Of a stretch of DNA of 57,935 nt, positions 52,048-57,935 are shown piece after piece (position 1 is the first letter of the stretch; every line of letters starts with the position of its first letter). Position numbers and translations under genes: made by a program. The stretch spans positions 1 through 57,935 of the forward strand of contig CALXXB010000003.1 of NCBI GenBank assembly GCA_944392525.1, in the 5' to 3' direction. The notes below the pieces were generated by a model. It was not told where the DNA came from. It was given only the letters and a program-made list of their open reading frames with translations, and ran no database searches. This DNA is from an uncultured Clostridia bacterium (GTDB lineage: Bacteria; Bacillota_A; Clostridia; TANB77; CAG-508).

Positions 52048-53745
52048 TTACTCTTCTAAGCTTACTTTTTTTACATCTTCAATCTTTTGTAATTTCTCTA
52101 TTATTTGTTTTAAATCTATTTTTGTTCTCTCTTCTACTGTAAGTCTTATTCTTGCTTTTTCATCATTTACATCTGCTTCTAAGCTTTCTATATTTATTTT
52201 ATTTTTAGTAAATGTATTTGTTATTTCTAATACTAAATTTCTTCTATCTTTTGCCAATATTTCAAAAGTCCTTTCCCCTTTTTCTTTTTGTTTATTTTTA
52301 TTTAATAACTTAACCATTCTTGTTTTAGCTTTTGCTGTTTTTACATCCTTTAGCCATTCTTCTTGGACATTTGTTTCTTTTTTGCCAACTTCTATCTCTA
52401 CTATGTCCCCATTTTTTAGCTTAGTAATAAACGGCATCGGAACACTGTTTATTATACATCTTTTTATATGGTCACCAATTTCCTGATGTATTCCGTAAGC
52501 AAAATCAATTGCCGTTGAACCTTTAGGAAGAACTTTTATATCACCTGTAGGTGTAAATACATAAACTTCATCATCTAAAATTTCATCTTTTAATGTTTCC
52601 AAAAAACCTTTTGGATTTTCAATTAAATCTTCTAATTCCAAACTATCTTTAATTCCTGATAGATTATTTTCAAACATGTTCTCTGTTTTTTTAGCTTTAT
52701 CATACATCATATATGAAAAATAATTTGTAATTCCATATTTATCTATCTTATTCATTGTATAACTGCATATTTTTGCTTCAAACATCACTCCATTTTCACC
52801 TAATAATATCTCATGTATTGCTTGGTACATATTGTTTCTAGGTAGGGCTATATAATCTTTGAATGTTCCAGGCATTATAGAATATATAGTATTCAAAATT
52901 CCTAATATTCTATAACATTCCGCTTTCCCTTTTGTTATTATCTTTATTACAAATAAATCTTTTATCTCACCTATATTAATATTTTTATCTTTCATTTTCC
53001 TATATATATTAAATAAATGTTTACTTTCTATTTTTACATTAGCAAGTATCCTTTGTCTTCTTAGTTCTGACATTATTCTATCTCTTGTTTTTTCTAACAA
53101 CATTTTATTTTCATTTAGGCTTTGTTCTAATTCTTTTTTTACTTTTCCATAATCTTCTGGATGCAAATATTTAAAAGCTCCATCTTGTAATTTCATCTTC
53201 ATATCATACATTCCAAGTTTGTGTGCAATTGGTGCATATAATTCTATTGTCTCTTTACTAATTGCAATTTGTCTGTCTCTTCTTAGATATTGTAAAGTTC
53301 TAACATTATGAAGTCTATCAGCTAATTTTAATATTATAACTCTAATATCTTTTTCCATTGCAATAAACATCTTTTTATAATTCTCTGCTTGTGCTTCTTC
53401 TACTGTTTTAAACAATTTACTTAATTTAGTTACCCCCTCTACAAGTGTTGCTGTGTCTTCTCCAAATCTCTCTTTAATGTCCTCATATGTTGCTTCTGTA
53501 TCTTCAACCACATCATGGAGAAGTGCTGCACATATTGTTGTTGTATCTAATCCTAAACCTGCTAATATATATGCTACATTTAGTGGATGTATTATATATG
53601 GTTCTCCTGATTTTCTTTTTTGGTCTTTATGCATTTTTACAGCATATTCATATGCTTTTACTATTTTGTTTTTGTCAATAGCCCTATTTTTTATCTTTGC
53701 TTTATAAACAACATCTTTAATAGTTATATCTTTTGTATTATTCAT
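52048..53745 (-). CDS. RelA/SpoT homologue with degenerate synthetase domain
   Basis: 565 residues, about 160 fewer than a usual long Rel. The HD hydrolase domain (about 25-185) looks intact: PYIIHPLNVAYIL, AALLHDVVEDTEATY, KLADRLHNVRTLQYL. The synthetase domain (about 215-350) keeps GTFKDYIALPRNNMYQAIHE but the usual Gly-Arg before KHIYSIY is replaced (IESKHLFNIYRKM), the DL.A.R block reads DLFVIKII, EIQIRT reads EAKICS, and the AEYG.AAHW.Y block reads DKYGITNYFSYMM. A TGS domain follows (VYVFTPTGDIKVLPKGSTAI), then a short linker and an ACT domain. Likely degrades (p)ppGpp without making it. It is followed 55 bp later by cwlD. Confidence 0.88.
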   Translation of the reverse strand: MNNTKDITIKDVVYKAKIKNRAIDKNKIVKAYEYAVKMHKDQKRKSGEPYIIHPLNVAYILAGLGLDTTTICAALLHDVVEDTEATYEDIKERFGEDTATLVEGVTKLSKLFKTVEEAQAENYKKMFIAMEKDIRVIILKLADRLHNVRTLQYLRRDRQIAISKETIELYAPIAHKLGMYDMKMKLQDGAFKYLHPEDYGKVKKELEQSLNENKMLLEKTRDRIMSELRRQRILANVKIESKHLFNIYRKMKDKNINIGEIKDLFVIKIITKGKAECYRILGILNTIYSIMPGTFKDYIALPRNNMYQAIHEILLGENGVMFEAKICSYTMNKIDKYGITNYFSYMMYDKAKKTENMFENNLSGIKDSLELEDLIENPKGFLETLKDEILDDEVYVFTPTGDIKVLPKGSTAIDFAYGIHQEIGDHIKRCIINSVPMPFITKLKNGDIVEIEVGKKETNVQEEWLKDVKTAKAKTRMVKLLNKNKQKEKGERTFEILAKDRRNLVLEITNTFTKNKINIESLEADVNDEKARIRLTVEERTKIDLKQIIEKLQKIEDVKKVSLEE

Positions 53746-53754
53746 AATTTTCTC

Positions 53755-54807
53755 CTATCCATATCTTCTTTTTTCTGAATAGTAACGACATACATTATGT
53801 ATCATTTTATTGTTTAATAAAAATTCTCTTCCTTCTTTTTCTATGGACATATCTTTTACTTTATTGTCTAAACATTTACTACACACCATACAACTATTCT
53901 TTTCATTATTTAAAATTCTTGGTTCTTCCTTTTCCAAATCAAATGTAAATTCTTGCATAACCTCTGATAAAACAGGGCAAAATGTAGCTTTTAATCCATC
54001 TTCTTGCATCCATATTTGAAGCCCTCTTCCACCATTTTGACAGTAAACTTTATTTTCTTGCTTATATGTTTTCCACTCTTCATCATCTAAAAATATTTTA
54101 GGAGCTTTTATTTTCAAATTTTTCCTTATTGCTAAACGATTTATTTCTTTTACTATTTCCATCCATTTTCTTGGGGTTACATGATTTAATGGAATATCTC
54201 TTCCTTGCAAGGACTCGAAACTTCCTGCATGAAAAGTAAACCATTCTATTCCAAGTTTTGAATAAAACTCTATTATATCTTTATAATCATCTTGATTTAT
54301 TTCCCATATAGTTGGCTGTATTTTTACAGTTATTCCTTTATTTAAACAATATTTAATAGCTTCGTTTATTTCATCTAGATTTATTTTATTACTTCCTTTT
54401 AAATACTGTAATTTCTTGTTGTCAATCGTATCTACACTAAAACTTATATAATTAATATTTCTACTTTCTATTCCTTCTGTTAATTTTTTCATGACTTCTA
54501 TCCCATTATATCCTGATGTTGAAAACATTACTTTTTTTCCTGCTTTTATAAATTCTTTTGCAGCCTTATTGCAAAATTCAGTATCTACTGATACATCTGG
54601 ATTTCCTAGTATATATGCATTTTTCAAATTAGGTAATTTTTCTATTATAATTTTTATTTGTTCTAAATTTCCCTGATAATCATTATGTCTTCTCCCATAA
54701 CTTTCTTGAGTACATCCTATACAAGAACATGTACATTTCTTTCTTCCAAATGTTCCTGTATATAATGTTAATTCCTCAACCTTTTCCAACAAATTAATCT
54801 TGTCCAT
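53755..54807 (-). CDS. Radical SAM protein with C-terminal cysteine cluster
   Basis: 350 residues. The cluster CxxxCxxC is in CTCSCIGCTQ (Cys 25, 29, 32, with an additional Cys 27). NAYILGNPDVSV replaces the usual GGE. Beta-alpha barrel strands follow (VMFSTSGYNG, INYISFSVDTID, TVKIQPTIWEI, WFTFHAGSF). Near the C-terminus more cysteines in YCQNGGRG, TFCPVL and CMVCSKCLDN suggest a SPASM-like auxiliary cluster. The ribosome site AGGAGG is followed by TTTTTT then ATG. It precedes the rel gene by 9 bp on the same strand. Substrate unknown; no RiPP precursor is visible nearby. Confidence 0.78.
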   Translation of the reverse strand: MDKINLLEKVEELTLYTGTFGRKKCTCSCIGCTQESYGRRHNDYQGNLEQIKIIIEKLPNLKNAYILGNPDVSVDTEFCNKAAKEFIKAGKKVMFSTSGYNGIEVMKKLTEGIESRNINYISFSVDTIDNKKLQYLKGSNKINLDEINEAIKYCLNKGITVKIQPTIWEINQDDYKDIIEFYSKLGIEWFTFHAGSFESLQGRDIPLNHVTPRKWMEIVKEINRLAIRKNLKIKAPKIFLDDEEWKTYKQENKVYCQNGGRGLQIWMQEDGLKATFCPVLSEVMQEFTFDLEKEEPRILNNEKNSCMVCSKCLDNKVKDMSIEKEGREFLLNNKMIHNVCRYYSEKRRYG

Positions 54808-54865
54808 AAAAAACCTCCTAAACTTTTTCTTGTATTAGTTTATGAAGGCTATCCTAAATTTAGAA

Positions 54866-54906
54866 CAAAAAAAATAAAAAGACTTTAGTTTTTACTAAAA
54901 TCTTTT
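54866..54906 (-). terminator. Terminator of the receiver-GGDEF gene
   Basis: AAAGATTTTAGT/ACTAAAGTCTTT stem (54905-54878) then a T-rich tract, 11 bp after the stop. Confidence 0.8.
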
Positions 54907-54916
54907 TCCATCTTTC

Positions 54917-55840
54917 CTATCTTCTCTTATCTATTGCATAACTACTTCCCATAACTGATTTAGCTGCATGTTTTACTTGTGCTCCTACTTCACCTATTTC
55001 TAGTATGTTATGAAATCTTCCTTTATCTGCAACAACAACTCCTATTGATACAGATGTTAATGGGAATTGTTCTATTATTCCTTTTCTATTTGCTACTTCT
55101 ATATATCCTTTTTCAACATCTTCTTCAGTGAAATATCTTAATACATTTGCATCGAAATGAGATATTATATTTTGACATAATTTCTCACAATTAGTTCCTG
55201 GTACAATTGCTACAAAATCATCTCCACCAATATGTCCTACAAAAGTATTTTCTAATTCATTACTATTAACTGAATTTACAATTGTGTCTGCTGTAAATTC
55301 TATTATTTGATCTCCCTTTAAGAATCCATATACATCATTATATGCTTTAAAGTTATCTAAGTCTATATATAATACTGAGAAAGATTCTCCTCTTCCTATT
55401 CTTTTCTTTAATTCTGCATGTATCTGTACATTTCCTGGTAATCCTGTTAATGGACTTACTCTTCTATTACTTGAAAGAAGTCTATTCAAATTCTTTACAG
55501 TATAATATAAATATTGTTCATCTACTGGCTTCTTAATAAAATATTCTACTGATTCTCTAAGTATTCTTACTCTATGTTCTCTACTTCTTTTTGATGAAAC
55601 TACAATTACTGGAGTTATAGTGTTATCCTCATCTTTTCTAATTTTTCTACATAAATCTATTACATCTCTATCTATAGCATCTTCATTTATTACAATTAAA
55701 GATGGGATATTTTTAAGTGCCAAATCTATTTGCTGTGTTTTTACACTAATAAATTTATATTCAGGGTCATTTCTAAATAGTTCCCTAAAGATAACAATTG
55801 AAGAGTCATCATCATCTATAATATATATCTCTTGTACCAT
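54917..55840 (-). CDS. Receiver-like plus GGDEF diguanylate cyclase
   Basis: 307 residues. Residues 1-120 have a receiver fold (EIYIIDDDDSSIVIFREL, VIVVSSKRSREHR, YFIKKPVDEQYLY with the conserved Lys-Pro), but the position of the phosphoacceptor Asp reads LIVINED, so Asn replaces it. From about 130 a GGDEF domain begins (SPLTGLPGNVQIHAEL, VLYIDLDNFKAYNDVYGF) with the active-site GGDDF in HIGGDDFVAIVPGT. The RxxD inhibitory site is absent before it. c-di-GMP synthesis is probable; input by phosphorylation is doubtful. Single-gene unit. Ribosome site AAGGAGCAAAC. Confidence 0.85.
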   Translation of the reverse strand: MVQEIYIIDDDDSSIVIFRELFRNDPEYKFISVKTQQIDLALKNIPSLIVINEDAIDRDVIDLCRKIRKDEDNTITPVIVVSSKRSREHRVRILRESVEYFIKKPVDEQYLYYTVKNLNRLLSSNRRVSPLTGLPGNVQIHAELKKRIGRGESFSVLYIDLDNFKAYNDVYGFLKGDQIIEFTADTIVNSVNSNELENTFVGHIGGDDFVAIVPGTNCEKLCQNIISHFDANVLRYFTEEDVEKGYIEVANRKGIIEQFPLTSVSIGVVVADKGRFHNILEIGEVGAQVKHAAKSVMGSSYAIDKRR

Positions 55841-55905
55841 TTGTTTGCTCCTTTATTTTATTTAGCTTTATTATATACAAAGATGTTTATATTTTTCAAG
55901 ACTTT

Positions 55906-56706
55906 TTAACTTTTATTTTGTTTATTTTTTACAATTTTCTTCAATTCTATTTTCTTATTTAATATTTCTCTTATTTCTTTAGTATCTATAGCTGGGAAAG
56001 CCTTTTTTAATCTATATACATTTTTATATAATCTAAAGATTATTTTATTTCTCTTTTCATTTAGTTCTTCTACTATTTTTTGTACATTTTCAGTTATATC
56101 CACCTTTTCAGTGTTCTTTTCTGTCTCTTTTGCTATCTCTTTCAATTTTTCTTTTATTTCATTATTTAGTTCTTCTATTCTCTCTAATGCTGATTTTATA
56201 TTTTTAACTTTAACAACACTTGTTATTACATCAACTAAAAATACCAAACTTACAATTGCTACTATGAAATGTAGCATATCTATATTTGTATTTTCTATAA
56301 TTTTTTGCATAAATGGATGAATATATTTAACAAATACTACTCCTAATATTCCCCAATATATTGAGTTTGATAAACATATTCTTCCTTGGAAATTAATTTT
56401 ATGGTCTGAATAATCCCAATATTTTGTGTGAAATATTTTTTCTAATAATACTCCTACAATATACTCCCAAAGTGTTAGTATTATTACTGAACTAATAAAT
56501 AATAGAACAATATTATTTGAAAGTCCATTTAATACTGTAAACATTATCAATGCTCCAAAACCATATATTGGGCAAATTGGTCCTTTTAAAAATCCTGTAT
56601 TTATTATTTTTTTCTCACTAACTGATCTAAATATTGATTCTACAACCCATCCTAAAAATGAATAAATTAAAAAATACGTTAATAGTAAAAATAATTTTTC
56701 TTCCAT
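55906..56706 (-). CDS. CmpB-like membrane protein (putative ABC transporter permease, PF06541)
   Basis: 266 residues with five to six helices: FLLLTYFLIYSFLGWVVESI, then KGPICPIYGFGALIMFTVLN, IILTLWEYIVGVLLEKIFHT, WDYSDHKINFQGRICLSNSI and LGVVFVKYIHP. These belong to the ABC_trans_CmpB family of unknown transport role; the last about 90 residues are a charged coiled coil. AGGAAAGAT precedes the ATG. There is no ATPase gene next to it. It lies downstream of the Ig-like protein behind a strong terminator, so its own promoter or readthrough is needed. Confidence 0.82.
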   Translation of the reverse strand: MEEKLFLLLTYFLIYSFLGWVVESIFRSVSEKKIINTGFLKGPICPIYGFGALIMFTVLNGLSNNIVLLFISSVIILTLWEYIVGVLLEKIFHTKYWDYSDHKINFQGRICLSNSIYWGILGVVFVKYIHPFMQKIIENTNIDMLHFIVAIVSLVFLVDVITSVVKVKNIKSALERIEELNNEIKEKLKEIAKETEKNTEKVDITENVQKIVEELNEKRNKIIFRLYKNVYRLKKAFPAIDTKEIREILNKKIELKKIVKNKQNKS

Positions 56707-56717
56707 ATCTTTCCTTT

Positions 56718-56747
56718 CAAAAACCTCCTACAAAAATTGTAGGAGGT
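56718..56747 (-). terminator. Terminator after the Ig-like protein gene
   Basis: Perfect ACCTCCTACAA/TTGTAGGAGGT stem with a 3-nt loop then TTTTTG. The 3' arm contains AGGAGG, but the CmpB-like gene uses a separate GAAAGGA farther on. Confidence 0.85.
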
Positions 56748-56753
56748 CCTATT

Positions 56754-57728
56754 TTACTTATTTAACATAGCCGCAGCTGTTTCACTTACTCCACTTTCGT
56801 TATAAACTGTTACTTCTATTTTGTTTTCTCCATCATGCAATGCAAATTGATTATATTCAAATTGTTTTCTTTCCTCTATAGGATATGCTTGTTCTAGGTT
56901 AAATAAATATTTTTGATTTTCATCTTCATCTATTGTAACTTCTACTCTTGTGATTCCTTCATCATCAGAAGCTTTTACAACAAAGAAACTCTTTGAGTCA
57001 TCTAGCGAAATTTCTACTGTTGGCTTTGTAACTCCTTTTACTTCTTGTTCTTTTGTCTCCATTGTGTTATTAACATCTACAACAGAAACTGTTAAAGTAT
57101 GTTGTCCCATTGGAATTTCTATTGAATACTCTACATCCATATTATTTATATCAACTCTTTGTTCTTCTTCGTCATCCCATCTATATGTCATATAAGAAAG
57201 TTGATTTTTTCCACTTGCTGTAACTTTTAAATTACTTCCATCTACAGCAAAATCAATAGATATATCTCCTTCTCTTGTATACATTCTAGAATAATTTGTT
57301 TCTTTTCCATCTTGATCAACAGCATATACATTTAATGTATTATCTCCTGTTGGAATCTCTATTGTTTGACTTACACTCTTCTTTCCTGATGCATCTAATT
57401 CAACCTGCTCATCATTATTCCAACTATATGTTACTCTCTGTAAAGGAGTACTGTGACTTACTTCTAATTCTAATTGTGTCTCTGAAACTTCTTGAACTGA
57501 AATAGTTGGTTTTGCTTGGCTATTTCCTTTCTGAGTTCCTTGATACATAGAATATGAACCACTAGCTATCATTATTATACCAAAAACTATTAAAACAATA
57601 GCAAAAAATCGAACAATTTTCTCTATTTCTATTGTTCCCCCGCCACTGTTTCCCATACTATTTTTTTGTCTTTTTTCTTTTTTGGGCTTTGGAGGTTCAA
57701 CACTTAATATTTGATTCAAACTCTTCAC
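56754..57728 (-). CDS. Bitopic protein with Ig-like repeats
   Basis: 324 residues: a basic cytoplasmic head (about 1-38, ending in a Gly-rich GNSGGG), one transmembrane helix (about 40-60), then three extracellular beta-sandwich repeats. Repeat signatures align: RVTYSWNNDEQVELDASG with IPTGDNTLNVYAVDQDGKET, then MTYRWDDEEEQRVDINN with IPMGQHTLTVSVVDVNNTME, then ITRVEVTIDEDENQKYLF with LHDGENKIEVTVYNESGV. These are Ig-like or bacterial cadherin-like folds. Function is unknown; the anchor and repeats suggest a surface stalk or sensor. It is separated from rpsR by a terminator, and ends at another terminator. Confidence 0.75.
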   Translation of the reverse strand: MKSLNQILSVEPPKPKKEKRQKNSMGNSGGGTIEIEKIVRFFAIVLIVFGIIMIASGSYSMYQGTQKGNSQAKPTISVQEVSETQLELEVSHSTPLQRVTYSWNNDEQVELDASGKKSVSQTIEIPTGDNTLNVYAVDQDGKETNYSRMYTREGDISIDFAVDGSNLKVTASGKNQLSYMTYRWDDEEEQRVDINNMDVEYSIEIPMGQHTLTVSVVDVNNTMETKEQEVKGVTKPTVEISLDDSKSFFVVKASDDEGITRVEVTIDEDENQKYLFNLEQAYPIEERKQFEYNQFALHDGENKIEVTVYNESGVSETAAAMLNK

Positions 57729-57800
57729 CTCTTTTGTCTACTATGCGAAAATTATATCATATGATATTTTAAATGTAAAGTGAAAAATATTCCTAAAAAA

Positions 57801-57835
57801 TAATAAAAACGTTTATAAATATATTATAAACGTTT
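57801..57835 (-). terminator. Terminator of the rpsR operon
   Basis: AAACGTTTATAA/TTATAAACGTTT 12-bp stem (57835-57807), followed by TTATTATTTTTT on the minus strand, 17 bp after the rpsR stop. Confidence 0.85.
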
Positions 57836-57851
57836 CTATTAAAATTTAAAA

Positions 57852-57935
57852 TTAATTTTGTGTATATGGTAATAAAGCAATATGTCTTGCTCTTTTTATT
57901 GCTTTTGTTATATCTCTTTGATGTTTACTACAAGC
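57852..57935 (-). CDS. rpsR: Ribosomal protein S18 (5' part outside window)
   Basis: Only the last 27 residues are present: ACSKHQRDITKAIKRARHIA then LLPYTQN and a TAA stop. The CSKHQR and IKRARxxALLPY motifs are diagnostic for bacterial S18, a small-subunit protein that pairs with S6. In related genomes rpsF, ssb and rpsR form one operon; the upstream genes lie off the right edge. Strand and terminator fit the end of such an operon. Confidence 0.95.
   Translation of the reverse strand, partial: ACSKHQRDITKAIKRARHIALLPYTQN

Overview
The window reads as chromosomal DNA of a low-G+C, anaerobic, fermentative member of the Bacillota, most likely class Clostridia. Reasons: very A+T-rich DNA, arginine encoded almost only by AGA in most genes, strong AGGAGG ribosome sites, many TTG starts, a cell-division cluster in Bacillus/Clostridium order (murA, ftsQ, two DUF881 genes, sbp, ftsA), a pflB-pflA formate-lyase pair, a bifunctional adhE, and cwlD. 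Most genes lie on the minus strand. I saw no tRNA, CRISPR array, transposase, integrase or phage module.

Layout. 1-5118: murA, ftsQ, two DUF881 genes, sbp and ftsA (truncated by the window), with a separate promoter before ftsA. 5200-6840: three small, separately transcribed genes, two of them strikingly G+C-rich. 6880-16340: asnS, a possible small RNA, adhE, a LytM-type endopeptidase without a normal start codon, an XRE regulator, pflB and pflA. 16400-19225: a 54-residue membrane protein with a long structured leader, then a CadC-type repressor and its metal ATPase. 19280-25280: a protein resembling replication-relaxation proteins, an S1-domain protein, two pseudouridine synthases, a large membrane protein and a double-OB SSB-like protein. 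25400-34660: envelope genes (deacetylase, ATP-grasp, VanY), an ECF sigma factor with a membrane partner, and large uncharacterised proteins. 34800-36420: a Cna-B-like protein, a strong small-RNA candidate, and a split TSUP transporter. 36475-41090: rarA, ruvA, an HD hydrolase and two tandem transglutaminase-like paralogues. 41168-41942: another G+C-rich single-gene unit. 41946-50078: a 2710-residue NdvB-type glucan synthase/phosphorylase. 50150 to the end: a membrane protein, cwlD, a Rel homologue with an apparently dead synthetase domain, a radical SAM protein, a receiver-GGDEF protein, a CmpB-like membrane protein, an Ig-like surface protein and the 3' end of rpsR.

The observations I rate most worth following are: (1) the G+C-rich single-gene units, each with a TTGAAA-17-TATAAT type promoter, a stem-loop at the very 5' end of the predicted mRNA, a leader of about 50-60 nt and its own terminator; (2) a 172-nt RNA at 35339-35510 with consensus promoter and terminator and an exposed CU-rich anti-Shine-Dalgarno segment; (3) four helically phased 11-bp repeats directly upstream of the ftsA promoter; (4) the Rel protein that looks hydrolase-only; (5) the tandem C-H-D paralogues. 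Functions come from reading the sequence and family knowledge; no search was run.
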